A stretch of DNA of 64,000 bases from Loktanella sp. D2R18 (GCF_003318235.1 NZ_QOCG01000019.1:108668-172667), one strand, 5' to 3'. Positions 48,334 to 57,709 are shown, counted from the stretch's first letter. Made by a program: numbers and translations. Notes: generated from the sequence alone by a model not told the origin.

Positions 48334-49664
48334 TGTCGAATCAATCTCTCGCGATACGCGTACACGAAGAATTAAAGCAGGCCGTCACTAGCGGCCTGCT
48401 ACCTGACGCCGCCCATAAGCGCGCAATGCAGCTTGCTGGCCGCCTTGATCAACCCGTGCGCATTGCGCTCTTGGGAATGGAGGGCGCCGGAAAATCGCGG
48501 ATACTTAACCTGCTTGTCGGCAGCAAGGTCATTCCCGAAAGCGTCAATTTGCCAACTGTTCAGTTGACGCATGGCGACACGACCCAAGCCATCTGCACGC
48601 TAGACGACGGCACCAAGAAGACGCTCGACCATTTTGGCGAAAAAACGACGTTTGAAACGGTCGATATTTTGAAAATTATCGCGACTAAGCCAACTTTCGT
48701 TGAGCTGCGAATCCCTCTACCCGCGTTGAAGAAGATTTCGGTGCTGGATGTCGCATCGACCAATGAACCTGAAGCGCTCAGTGCGGCTTGCCAATGGGCC
48801 GCCAAGCGTTGTGACGTCGCAATGTGGTGCACAAAAGGGTACGTCCCCGCGGAACAGGCGATTTGGGCGCAAATGCCTGATCTGATCAAAGATCACGCAT
48901 TTTTGATGCTCACCCATGCGGATCAAATTGCCGCAGCAGGCAAGTTGGACATTGCAATCGCGGCCGTGCGCAAAGCCGCTAGCGATGAGTTTAACCACGT
49001 ATTGCCCATTGCAACGCTTGACGCGCTTGCCTCTCGCGGGGTCGATGGAACCGTCGACAAAGAAAAAATGCGCAGTAGCGGCGGAACGGCGCTTATTGGT
49101 GCAGTACTTAAACAGGTCGATCAAGGGCGGCAGGCTTTTGTCGATCTGGGCGACATTTTGTTGCATCAAAACGCCGATGCTCTAGCAGGAAATGAAAAAG
49201 TTGTTCTAAATCAACAAGATGAATACGGCTCACCAACAGACTTGGGCACAAGCCACACTGTTGAGCTCTCAGTCGTGCATAGCGCAACTGTTTCACTAGG
49301 GGAAACAAAAGAATCAGCCGCAGTTGTAAGACTTCAGCCAGAAACGCGTAGCGCCTATGGAACTGCGCTTGCCTATATCGCTGAACAAAGCCAAGCAATT
49401 TCTCAGGTCATGGCAAATGCAGACGATGGCACACCCGCCGAAATCATCGCGCGCGCTTCTGAGAACGTGCAGTGGATTTGCGATTACCTGAATGAGAATG
49501 GTGACGATTCTGACCAAGCACTTATACGCGCACGGGATACGGCGTTTGACGCTGCGGACCTCGTGCAGCTCATGCAGATGGAAAAAAATGACGGTGCCGC
49601 GGTCGAAGCGCTAAGCCTATTGTTGCAAATCAAGCACGAGTTACAGGCCGATTTAGCAGCGTAA
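48333..49664 (+). CDS. Dynamin-related GTPase-like protein with degenerate G3
   Basis: A 443-residue protein. The P-loop GMEGAGKS is at 48-55 and a THAD motif (194-197) stands where TKxD would be. The G3 motif, normally DxPG, is DVAST near residue 139, so the Gly needed for hydrolysis is missing. The segment WCTKGYVPAEQAIWAQMPDL aligns by eye with WLTHATQAWRQSEASVWDAM in the third GTPase of this cluster, indicating a common ancestor. The C-terminal half is helical and unrecognised. Possibly a nucleotide-binding regulator of the active GTPases. Confidence 0.82.
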   Translation: MSNQSLAIRVHEELKQAVTSGLLPDAAHKRAMQLAGRLDQPVRIALLGMEGAGKSRILNLLVGSKVIPESVNLPTVQLTHGDTTQAICTLDDGTKKTLDHFGEKTTFETVDILKIIATKPTFVELRIPLPALKKISVLDVASTNEPEALSAACQWAAKRCDVAMWCTKGYVPAEQAIWAQMPDLIKDHAFLMLTHADQIAAAGKLDIAIAAVRKAASDEFNHVLPIATLDALASRGVDGTVDKEKMRSSGGTALIGAVLKQVDQGRQAFVDLGDILLHQNADALAGNEKVVLNQQDEYGSPTDLGTSHTVELSVVHSATVSLGETKESAAVVRLQPETRSAYGTALAYIAEQSQAISQVMANADDGTPAEIIARASENVQWICDYLNENGDDSDQALIRARDTAFDAADLVQLMQMEKNDGAAVEALSLLLQIKHELQADLAA

Positions 49665-49672
49665 CGTCGCGC

Positions 49673-49690
49673 AACACTTGTCAAAGTGTT
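49673..49690 (+). terminator. Hairpin between the first GTPase and the dynamin-like gene
   Basis: AACACTT-GTCA-AAGTGTT is a perfect 7-bp stem with a 4-nt loop, 9 bp after the stop. It has no U tract. The 161-bp gap that follows may hold a second promoter for the downstream half of the cluster. Confidence 0.45.
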
Positions 49691-49825
49691 AATATAAGTG
49701 CCTTATCCAGCCTGCACTACTCTGTTTCCATTATCGCAATAAACCAGTGATAACCTCGTGATTTGGCGAAGAGGGTATCAACTGATATGGGTGGTGGCCA
49801 AGACGACTATTGAGGACAAACGAGA

Positions 49826-51910
49826 ATGAAGATGGAAGAGCTGACAAAAGGGGATGGTTACAAAGTCCCGGCAGCGCACCACCCTTTCATGCGACTTGGG
49901 CTAGAAAAACTCGAAGAGTTTCATGACGAAATTGTTGACCTAGAGGCGACGCTGGCAGACGTTGTCAAACTGGGCGGACCTGACGCTGAAAAGAAATCAA
50001 CACGGCTTATCAAGCAGTTACGCGCGTTTGAGCCAAGCATCACGATGATTGGTCAGATCAAATCCGGTAAAACATCACTGGTGAACGCCATGGTTGGCCG
50101 CCCTAATTTGCTACCCGCTGATGTGAACCCGTGGACGTCCGTTGTCACCTCTTTGCACCTGAATACTCCGCTCGCCAATGATGCACCAACTGCGTCATTC
50201 CAGTTTTTTAGCCAAGGCGAATGGGATCATTTGGTCGAAAACGGCGGCCGAATCGGTGAGCTATCAAGCCGCGCCGGCGCGGATGAAGAGCTTGAAAAGG
50301 TCCGCGAACAAATCACTGAGATGCGCGACAAGACCAAAGCCCGCCTTGGGCGGAAGTTCGAATTGCTGCTTGGTCAAAAGCACAGCTATGCCGATCTGAC
50401 CGATGACCTTGTCCAGCGCTATGTCTGCATGGGCGACGATTTCGAAGATATGGACGAAGAAGACCAGCAAGGTCGGTTCGCGGACATCACGAAATCCGCT
50501 GATCTGTATCTTGAAGCGAAATCGATTCCAATGCCGCTGTGTGTCCGCGACACCCCCGGCGTGAACGATACATTTATGATGCGTGAACAAATCACCATCA
50601 ACGCGCTACGTGAAAGCCGGATTTGTGTTGTCGTGCTGTCTGCGCACCAAGCGCTAAGTTCAATGGACATGGGGCTGATCCGCCTCATCGCAAACGTAAA
50701 ATCCCGCGAAGTGATCATTTTCGTGAACCGGATTGACGAATTGTCGAATCCCGCCGAACAGGTTCCCGAAATTCGCGACAGCATTTTGCAAACACTCAAA
50801 GACAATAATGGCCCCGAAAACCCAGAACTGATTTTCGGCAGTGCTTATTGGGCGAACATTGCCTTGGGCGAAACGCTTGATGACATCGTCGCCGAAAGTG
50901 CCGAAGCCATGTTCAACTGGGCCGAGGCTTCGCTTAGCGCGGAAACTGCTGGCATGGAGATCAACGAACTGGTCTGGCATCTGTCGGGTGTGCCCCAGCT
51001 ATATCGCGCCCTGTCCGACCGTATTGCCGAAGGGCCCGGTGCCGAAATCCTTGCAGCCTCGCGCAAACGGGCACTGAACCTTGTTGGCGGTGTGCGCGCT
51101 TCCTCTGCCATGGTTTCAATGCGTCTTGATGGCGATTCCTTTGATGTCATGCCACACGATCAGCTCGTCGCGCATTTGGACAAGCTTGAAGCCGACAATC
51201 AAAAATTTCTCAACGACCGGATGGATATTGTGTTCCAGCAATTTTCATCCCGGATCGACCAATCGCACAAACGGTTCTTGGACCGTGCGCTTGAATCGCT
51301 GCTTCAGCATCTAGAAAAAAAAGGTGAACAAGAGGTTTGGCAGTATAGCCCTGATGGGCTGCGGATGCTTTTGCGCACCAGCTATCAAGTTATGCGCCGC
51401 AACGTGTCGTCCACCTGCGATCAGGTCTTTGCGGCCGCCTCAGCTGATTTGGCTGAAACTTATCGCAATGCCTTTGGTGTTGCGGTCGATAACTTTTCGA
51501 TCACACCGCCAGCCGCGCCTGAAATTCCGGCCCCTGTGCAGCTAGGCCAGACCATCGCACTAGATCTGCAAACGTCATGGTGGAAAGGCTGGTGGAGCCG
51601 TCGCAAAGGGTATCGCGCATTTGCCAGTGGGTTCTACGACCTGATCGAAGCAGAAACAGCCCCAATTGTTGATGAACTCAAGGTCCGTCAAGCCGAAGAA
51701 ATCCGTGATTTGGCAGAGGCCGAGCTTCGTGATTTTCTTTCGGAACAGCGTGGCTTCCTCACAGATATCAGCGAGAAATCGAACCTGAACCAAGATGATC
51801 TTAAAGATATCTTTGGTATTACGGCGCAGCAAGAACGCGAAGAAATCTTTGATTACATTTTTGAAGAATTGAGCGATAGCACGGCTGAACCAACCGGGGG
51901 GGACGCCTGA
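49826..51910 (+). CDS. Large dynamin-like GTPase
   Basis: A 694-residue protein. G1 is GQIKSGKTSL (Gly76 to Thr83), the Thr of switch I is in NPWTSVVTS, G3 is DTPGVND (Asp242) and G4 is NRID (301-304). A helical stalk-like region follows, and near residues 586-598 there is a Trp/Arg/Lys-rich stretch (SWWKGWWSRRKGY) suited to insert into the membrane interface, as dynamin paddles do. Dynamin-like proteins form helical assemblies that bend or fuse membranes. The stop overlaps the next start by 1 bp, so the two GTPases are probably made in step. Confidence 0.88.
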   Translation: MKMEELTKGDGYKVPAAHHPFMRLGLEKLEEFHDEIVDLEATLADVVKLGGPDAEKKSTRLIKQLRAFEPSITMIGQIKSGKTSLVNAMVGRPNLLPADVNPWTSVVTSLHLNTPLANDAPTASFQFFSQGEWDHLVENGGRIGELSSRAGADEELEKVREQITEMRDKTKARLGRKFELLLGQKHSYADLTDDLVQRYVCMGDDFEDMDEEDQQGRFADITKSADLYLEAKSIPMPLCVRDTPGVNDTFMMREQITINALRESRICVVVLSAHQALSSMDMGLIRLIANVKSREVIIFVNRIDELSNPAEQVPEIRDSILQTLKDNNGPENPELIFGSAYWANIALGETLDDIVAESAEAMFNWAEASLSAETAGMEINELVWHLSGVPQLYRALSDRIAEGPGAEILAASRKRALNLVGGVRASSAMVSMRLDGDSFDVMPHDQLVAHLDKLEADNQKFLNDRMDIVFQQFSSRIDQSHKRFLDRALESLLQHLEKKGEQEVWQYSPDGLRMLLRTSYQVMRRNVSSTCDQVFAAASADLAETYRNAFGVAVDNFSITPPAAPEIPAPVQLGQTIALDLQTSWWKGWWSRRKGYRAFASGFYDLIEAETAPIVDELKVRQAEEIRDLAEAELRDFLSEQRGFLTDISEKSNLNQDDLKDIFGITAQQEREEIFDYIFEELSDSTAEPTGGDA

Positions 51911-52776
51911 TGACCGAGCAAACGCCAAAACGCAAACCGCGCATCGCCCTGATGGGCGAATTTTCGGCGGGTAAAAGCACCTTGTCGAACCTCTTGATGG
52001 GCGCGCGCCCCCTGCCTGAAAAGGTCACCGCGACCCGGCTATCGCCAGTTTGGATGACCTATGGTGATGGCGCTCCCTACCGCGTTGATGTGGATGGCAG
52101 CACTGAGCCTGTGTCGCTTGATCATCTCGAAGGGATCCCTGTCGAGGAAACCATGTGCATTCGGCTGGAACTGGAATGTGATATTTTAGACGCCTGTGAT
52201 TTGATCGACTTTCCCGGCATTTCCGATCCGAACATGTCGTCTGACGTGTGGGAACGCATGTTGCCCGAAGTGGACGCTGTCATTTGGCTCACGCATGCCA
52301 CCCAGGCATGGCGGCAATCTGAAGCCTCTGTTTGGGATGCGATGCCGGAAGCTGTACGCGCGAACTCGATTCTGCTGATCACACGTTTTGACAAGTTGAC
52401 GACAGAAAAAGACCGCCTGCGCGTGTTTAAACGTGTCCGCCGTGAAACCGCCGGACAATTTGCCGCAACATTCCCAATCTCGCTTTTGCAAGCGCTGCAG
52501 GCGGGTGAGGATTTTGATCTTTGGGATGCCAGCGGCGCCGGTCCATTCGTAGAGCATCTTATTCAAACTATCGATACGCTTAGCAAGCTTGCTGCCCGGT
52601 CCGAACAGCCGCTTTATAACATTCCTGATGGAACGGCAGTCCCGGAACTAAAGGTAGCGGCCGTGATACCGCGCCGCGTCGATCGCCCGTTGAATAAGGA
52701 CGCGCCCAAACGTGAACGCCCCAAAGCTGCGCCCGCAGGGACGGGCCCGGCAGTACCGGGCGCTGCGACTTCTTAA
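51910..52776 (+). CDS. Dynamin-related small GTPase
   Basis: A 288-residue protein that is essentially a GTPase domain plus a basic, Pro/Ala-rich tail. G1 is MGEFSAGKSTL (16-23), G3 is DFPGIS (Asp100) and G4 is TRFD (158-161), all consistent with activity. It is the closest relative in this window of the degenerate GTPase at 48333. It lacks the stalk and membrane motif of the large protein and may act as its regulator or short partner. ATG overlaps the upstream stop (TGATG). Confidence 0.87.
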   Translation: MTEQTPKRKPRIALMGEFSAGKSTLSNLLMGARPLPEKVTATRLSPVWMTYGDGAPYRVDVDGSTEPVSLDHLEGIPVEETMCIRLELECDILDACDLIDFPGISDPNMSSDVWERMLPEVDAVIWLTHATQAWRQSEASVWDAMPEAVRANSILLITRFDKLTTEKDRLRVFKRVRRETAGQFAATFPISLLQALQAGEDFDLWDASGAGPFVEHLIQTIDTLSKLAARSEQPLYNIPDGTAVPELKVAAVIPRRVDRPLNKDAPKRERPKAAPAGTGPAVPGAATS

Positions 52777-52865
52777 TAGGTTAACGTGTTTAGGATAGGC
52801 TTTCACACGGCGTGCAGATGTCGTAGTCAGCTTGATAGAAACATAAATTCAACGGACCAGCATTC

Positions 52866-53228
52866 ATGGTTGTCGACGATCTAGACGCACTGCAAGAAAA
52901 ATTCGCGGTCTGTGACACAATCGCATTTGCCGATTTGTCGACTCAGATGATTCTTGTGACAAACTCAGCGACGTCATTGCCGCGCGAAGGGTTAGATAAC
53001 CTTTGCGCTGAAGCGGCGCTGACGATGGGGACTAAGCGGCGGCAGTTTTTGGGTACAGAACCCAGCTCTAGCGCTGTTGTCGCAAGTCGCGGACAAGTGC
53101 GCCTATTCTTGCGCGCCAAAGCTGAACCCAATGATATCTTGTGCTGCGTCAGCGCAGACGAACTGGATATCAACGCATTTCTAGCCGAAGCCCAGCCGCT
53201 TCTTGAAAAGCTGAGCACTGGCGGATGA
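52866..53228 (+). CDS. Roadblock/LC7-like small protein
   Basis: A 120-residue protein whose pattern of strands and helices suggests a roadblock fold: IAFADLSTQMILVTNSATSLP, then a helix (LDNLCAEAALTMG), then SSAVVASRGQVRLFLRA and ILCCVSADELDINAFLAEAQPLLEKL. The identification is structural guesswork from memory of MglB-type proteins. Roadblock proteins commonly sit beside GTPases as activators or scaffolds, which fits this position. The 89-bp gap upstream shows no terminator. Confidence 0.55.
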   Translation: MVVDDLDALQEKFAVCDTIAFADLSTQMILVTNSATSLPREGLDNLCAEAALTMGTKRRQFLGTEPSSSAVVASRGQVRLFLRAKAEPNDILCCVSADELDINAFLAEAQPLLEKLSTGG

Positions 53229-53264
53229 TTATGCAAAACCTCCTAACGAACAAAGGCCGCAACC

Positions 53265-54044
53265 GTGAGTGACACATCGATAATCACCAACAAGTTGGCC
53301 GCGCTTTTGTCCGACGATGATGTCTACGTAGCAGGCGCCCGTGTCATCGTGCAGGGTGGATCCCCCGCGCCTTTGGCTGCCGTACTGACCGAAATTGACG
53401 CGACCGTTTTGGAGCGCACATTGGTGTTCAGCATCGATGATGTGAATGTTAGTATGATCGTCGCGGGTCGCCGTTTGCGCGGATTTACAGATGTTTCTGG
53501 GAACCTCCCCGAAGCGGCGAACGTGATCGGCAAAGTGTTGTCACGCGATGATGCAGAAACACTGCAAGCAGCTGGCGACCTGATGCTGTTACTTTGCGCC
53601 TCTGCAAACCGCGTGACGGTACGCAGCCTGCCAGCAACCCCATTTGGGACCGGTGCAGATGCAGGATTGTCCGCCAGCGGGCTTGCGACCCTATGGCACA
53701 TTAACCTTGACGATAAACCTGCTGCATTCATTGAACGTTACCTGTCTGCAAACGCTGCAGATTTAAGCGCATATATCTATGTATCAAATGGCGACGTGGT
53801 TAAGACCGTTGGCGATGTCGCCACGCTTGACGCGCTCTGGAGCACGCAGGTCACCGAATTTCGCAAACGTCACCGCGCCCTTCTTCCTAAGCAAGATGGA
53901 CCACGTCTGACCTGTCTCGATGAACCGATGGGTGAAGGCAGCACAGTTGCGATCGCCATTGACGGCAATGATGTTGGGCTGTTTAGCTACAAACGCAGCC
54001 AAATGCCCCGGCTTGTGTCCGCATGGACCGCATCTCTGGGCTGA
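53265..54044 (+). CDS. Unknown protein closing the kinase/GTPase cluster
   Basis: A 259-residue soluble protein with a GTG start. The N-terminal half alternates strands and helices (TLVFSIDDVNVSMIVAGRRLRGF, AETLQAAGDLMLLLCASANRVTV), and a second unit includes YIYVSNGDVVKTVGDVATLDALW. No signal peptide or membrane segment. I do not recognise it. Its spacing (36 bp after the roadblock-like gene) suggests that it belongs to the same transcription unit. Confidence 0.7.
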   Translation: MSDTSIITNKLAALLSDDDVYVAGARVIVQGGSPAPLAAVLTEIDATVLERTLVFSIDDVNVSMIVAGRRLRGFTDVSGNLPEAANVIGKVLSRDDAETLQAAGDLMLLLCASANRVTVRSLPATPFGTGADAGLSASGLATLWHINLDDKPAAFIERYLSANAADLSAYIYVSNGDVVKTVGDVATLDALWSTQVTEFRKRHRALLPKQDGPRLTCLDEPMGEGSTVAIAIDGNDVGLFSYKRSQMPRLVSAWTASLG

Positions 54045-54419
54045 TTAAATTTCAGCCACTCAACCTATAGAAAATCCCGTTTAACGTCCCCCATATGGAT
54101 GGGCGCTTTTGACTAGTCTGTGATGCCACATAGGCAATACAGAAGTTGCTCAATTTTCAGGCTGGTGCAGGAATTATGATGAATAATATGGCAGTCACCT
54201 AAAAAAGCAGCACGTGTACCTACTGTCACGGGGACTCTAGCGTCATCACATCATACTCACATGACGTCGGTAATAAGACATTAATCGTCGCACTGTGGGT
54301 CTTCCTGGCAGAAATCCCCCACCGCGCGACTACAACAACATTGTTGTGGATGCCGTGTAGCATTTGGCCTTGGCTATGTGAACGGCAGACCACAATAACG
54401 AAACGGGGAATTTGTTTCG
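54045..54419. other. 375-bp region upstream of urtA
   Basis: No gene seen. Inverted repeats include CGTCAT (54241-54246) with ATGACG (54261-54266), centres 20 bp apart, and ACAACA-N4-TGTTGT (54332-54347). I looked for a sigma-54 GG-N10-GC element expected for nitrogen control and did not find a convincing one. The urtA promoter must lie here. Confidence 0.5.
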
Positions 54420-55706
54420 ATGACATATAAAAAGACACTTGGTGCATCTGCTCTGGCCGCATTGCTGGCCAGCACATCCATTGCCGCCGCAGATTGCGAC
54501 GAGCCAATCAAAGTTGGCGTTCTACACTCACTGTCCGGCTCTATGGCCATTTCTGAAACCACGCTTAAAGATGCGATGCTGATGCTGATCGAACAGCAAA
54601 ACGCCGCCGGCGGCCTACTTGGCTGTGAAATCGAAGCTGTCGTCGTTGACCCAGCATCTGATTGGCCACTATTTGCAGAAAAAGCACGCGAACTGCTGAC
54701 AGTATCAGAGGTTGACGTTATCTTTGGTAACTGGACATCAGTTTCACGTAAATCCGTACTTCCTGTGATCGAAGAGCTGAACGGCTTGCTGTTCTACCCA
54801 GTACAATACGAAGGCGAAGAATCATCACGCAACGTGTTCTACACTGGTGCGGCTCCGAACCAACAAGCGATCCCAGCGACAGACTACTTCCTCGAAGAGC
54901 TTGGCGTCGAAAAATTCGCGCTGTTGGGCACTGACTATGTCTACCCACGGACAACCAACAACATTCTAGAAGCTTACCTGATCGACAACGGCATCGCCGA
55001 AGAAGATATCTTCGTGAACTACACACCCTTTGGTCACTCTGACTGGGCCACAATCGTTGCAGATGTTGTCGCATTGGGCGAAGACGGCAAGCAGGTCGGC
55101 GTTATCTCTACTATTAACGGCGACGCAAACATCGGTTTCTATAAAGAACTAGCCGCTGCTAGCGTTTCTGCTGACGACATCCCCGTTGTTGCATTCTCAG
55201 TTGGTGAAGAAGAGCTATCTGGCTTGGACACATCCAACCTTGTTGGCCACCTGGCTGCTTGGAACTACTTCCAATCTGCTGAAGGCGACGCAAACACTGG
55301 CTTCATCGAGGCATGGAAAGCGTTCGCAGGCGAAGAGCGTGTGACAAACGACCCAATGGAAGCCCACTATATCGGTTTCAATATGTGGGTGAACGCAGTT
55401 GAGGCCGCAGGCACAACTGACGTCGATGCGGTACGTGACGCAATGTACGGCCAAGAGTTCCCGAACCTGACAGGCGGTACAGCGGTTATGTTGCCAAACC
55501 ACCACTTGGCAAAACCAGTGCTAATCGGCGAAATTCAAGCTGACGGTCAGTTCGACATCATCAGCCAAACAGCCGAAGTACCGGGCGATGCATGGACAGA
55601 CTTCCTGCCAGAATCAGCCGTGCTTAAGTCAGATTGGCAAGAACTTGGTTGCGGCATGTACAATGTTGAAACTGAAAGCTGCGTTCAGCTGACTTCGAAC
55701 TACTAA
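54420..55706 (+). CDS. urtA: Urea ABC transporter substrate-binding protein
   Basis: A 428-residue exported binding protein of the amide-urea group. After a signal peptide (LGASALAALLASTSIAAAD) the mature protein starts EPIKVGVLHSLSGSMAISE, the UrtA hallmark. VDVIFGNWTSVSRKSVLPVIEELNGLLFYPVQYEGEE and GTAVMLPNHHLAKPVLIGE follow (in outline). It delivers urea to the UrtBC channel. It opens the urtABCDE operon, and a hairpin after it probably lets it be expressed more strongly than the rest. Confidence 0.95.
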   Translation: MTYKKTLGASALAALLASTSIAAADCDEPIKVGVLHSLSGSMAISETTLKDAMLMLIEQQNAAGGLLGCEIEAVVVDPASDWPLFAEKARELLTVSEVDVIFGNWTSVSRKSVLPVIEELNGLLFYPVQYEGEESSRNVFYTGAAPNQQAIPATDYFLEELGVEKFALLGTDYVYPRTTNNILEAYLIDNGIAEEDIFVNYTPFGHSDWATIVADVVALGEDGKQVGVISTINGDANIGFYKELAAASVSADDIPVVAFSVGEEELSGLDTSNLVGHLAAWNYFQSAEGDANTGFIEAWKAFAGEERVTNDPMEAHYIGFNMWVNAVEAAGTTDVDAVRDAMYGQEFPNLTGGTAVMLPNHHLAKPVLIGEIQADGQFDIISQTAEVPGDAWTDFLPESAVLKSDWQELGCGMYNVETESCVQLTSNY

Positions 55707-55715
55707 ACCAATCTA

Positions 55716-55743
55716 TCAGGCGCGGGATCGTTTCCGCGCCTGA
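55716..55743 (+). terminator. Intercistronic hairpin between urtA and urtB
   Basis: TCAGGCGCGG and CCGCGCCTGA form a perfect 10-bp stem with an 8-nt loop. It is followed by CCTTTAT rather than a full T run, so it looks like a partial terminator or mRNA-stabilising hairpin, as is common after binding-protein genes. Confidence 0.75.
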
Positions 55744-55770
55744 CCTTTATCTAAAATCCGAAAGCCCCCC

Positions 55771-57705
55771 ATGACCCGCGTCTTAATTATGCTCGCCATG
55801 CTGTTGGGGTTTTCACCCGCCGCGCAGGCCCAAGATCTTCAAAACCTACTGCAAACACACGCCGAAGAGGTCGCAAGCCCAGGTCGCCGCACTGTCGGCG
55901 TTGTACTGGATGATTTGGCAGGCTCGGGTATTCCCCAAGTTGCGACATTTCTCGAACAGTGGCAGGAAAAGAATGTATGGCAGGGCCCCGAAGGTCTGTT
56001 CTTTATCGCCACCGAAGATGGTGACACGCTTTCCCTGACAGACATCGATAACGGCACGCAATCTTCCGCCCCCGCCGTAGGTTTCACGCAACTTAAGCCG
56101 AATGGCGGTGTTCGCCGCGTGATTGGCACCGCGCTTGTGCAATTTCAGTTGATGGACCCCGATCTGACACGCCGCACCACCGCCGTTGCGTCCATCGCCC
56201 GCCGACCAGAGGCGAGCCAGCTTGCCCCGTTGCTTGGGTCAATCGAGGGCGAAAGCGACGCCGCACTTAAGGCCCGCAAAATTCAACTGGCAAATTTCCT
56301 TTCTGCAAGCTTTGCGGACGATCCTGCAGACCGCATTTCCGCAATCACGAGCCTGTCTACCGACGTCAGCGTGGAAGCACGCGCCGTCCTTAACCAAATC
56401 CTTACCACAAGCACCGGTGTGGCCGCACAGCTTCCCTCTGATGCAAATATCGCCCATGTGCTGACACCCGGCGCTGAGATATCGCTTGATGCCGCCTATG
56501 CGCTGCTGATCGACGATGGTCTTGCGACTCCGATCACCACAGCCGAAGAAATCAAATCAGCCCTTGCCGCCAATATCGTTGATGGGCGTGTCGGGGATGT
56601 GCCGGTGGTCCAACTGAACACCACGGATAATCGCGCCCGCGCCTATGCCCAGCTTGCCCAAGCAGGCACCGTTCCGGCGCTTGTGACCGCCACTAACCGC
56701 GATGCTACCTTGGCGGGTTATGTTTTTTTCGAAACCTATGACGAAGATAACGCCACCATCACAACTGCCGCAAAAACCGCGCTGGCATCTGTTGAAACCC
56801 GCGTCGCCGTGGGCCAAGCCGCCGATTTAACCTTGGATGCGCTATCGCTTGCATCGATCTACTTTCTGGCGGCAATTGGGCTGGCGATCACATTTGGGGT
56901 CATGGGCGTGATCAACATGGCGCATGGCGAATTCATTATGATGGGCGCCTATACTGGCTACGTCGTGCAATTGTTCGTCCCTAGCTACACCGCGTCGATC
57001 ATCATCGCGCTGCCGCTGGCCTTTGCTGTCACGTTCGGGGCCGGGGTCGCGATGGAACGGTTGGTGATCCGTCACCTTTACCATCGTCCGCTTGAAACGC
57101 TTCTGGCGACATTCGGCATTTCGATTGCACTGCAACAACTGGCCAAGAACATTTTCGGGACACAAGCGCGTCCGCTCACATCACCCGCATGGCTCGACGG
57201 CGCGCTGGTGTTCAACGATGTCGTGCAAATCAGCTATATCCGCATCGCGATTTTCGTGCTTGCCGTGATATTCTTGTTCCTGATCCTCTTCGTCCTCAAA
57301 CGCACCCGGCTTGGGCTTGAGGTCCGCGCGGTCACCCAAAACCCCGGTATGGCCGCATCGATGGGGATCAACCCCGACCGGATCAACATGCTGACCTTTG
57401 GGCTTGGCTCTGGGATCGCGGGGATCGCAGGTGTTGCGATCGGGCTTTATGCCAAGGTCACGTCAGAAATGGGTGCCGATTATATCGTGCAATCCTTCAT
57501 GACCGTGGTTGTGGGCGGGGTTGGTAATGTCTGGGGCACGCTTGCGGGCGCGTCTCTGATTGGTTTCCTGCAAAAAGGGATCGAATGGTTAAACCCGTCG
57601 AACACGCTCGCGGCGCAGACCTATATGATCCTCTTCATCATTCTCTTTATTCAGTTCCGGCCCAAAGGCATTGTCGCCCTCAAAGGCCGGGCGGCCGCGG
57701 ATTAA
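55771..57705 (+). CDS. urtB: Urea ABC transporter permease UrtB
   Basis: A 644-residue protein with a signal sequence (LIMLAMLLGFSPAAQAQ), about 300 extracytoplasmic residues, and a LivH-type permease from about 345: LAAIGLAITFGVMGVINMAHGEFIMMGAY, ETLLATFGISIALQQLAKN and GADYIVQSFMTVVVGGVGNVWGT. The long N-terminal part is typical of proteobacterial UrtB and not a fusion artefact. Works with UrtC as the membrane channel. Confidence 0.94.
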   Translation: MTRVLIMLAMLLGFSPAAQAQDLQNLLQTHAEEVASPGRRTVGVVLDDLAGSGIPQVATFLEQWQEKNVWQGPEGLFFIATEDGDTLSLTDIDNGTQSSAPAVGFTQLKPNGGVRRVIGTALVQFQLMDPDLTRRTTAVASIARRPEASQLAPLLGSIEGESDAALKARKIQLANFLSASFADDPADRISAITSLSTDVSVEARAVLNQILTTSTGVAAQLPSDANIAHVLTPGAEISLDAAYALLIDDGLATPITTAEEIKSALAANIVDGRVGDVPVVQLNTTDNRARAYAQLAQAGTVPALVTATNRDATLAGYVFFETYDEDNATITTAAKTALASVETRVAVGQAADLTLDALSLASIYFLAAIGLAITFGVMGVINMAHGEFIMMGAYTGYVVQLFVPSYTASIIIALPLAFAVTFGAGVAMERLVIRHLYHRPLETLLATFGISIALQQLAKNIFGTQARPLTSPAWLDGALVFNDVVQISYIRIAIFVLAVIFLFLILFVLKRTRLGLEVRAVTQNPGMAASMGINPDRINMLTFGLGSGIAGIAGVAIGLYAKVTSEMGADYIVQSFMTVVVGGVGNVWGTLAGASLIGFLQKGIEWLNPSNTLAAQTYMILFIILFIQFRPKGIVALKGRAAAD

Positions 57706-57709
57706 TCCA

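Noticed and set aside
54180..54400. Sigma-54 promoter for urtA
   Set aside because: No GG-N10-GC element at acceptable spacing could be found.
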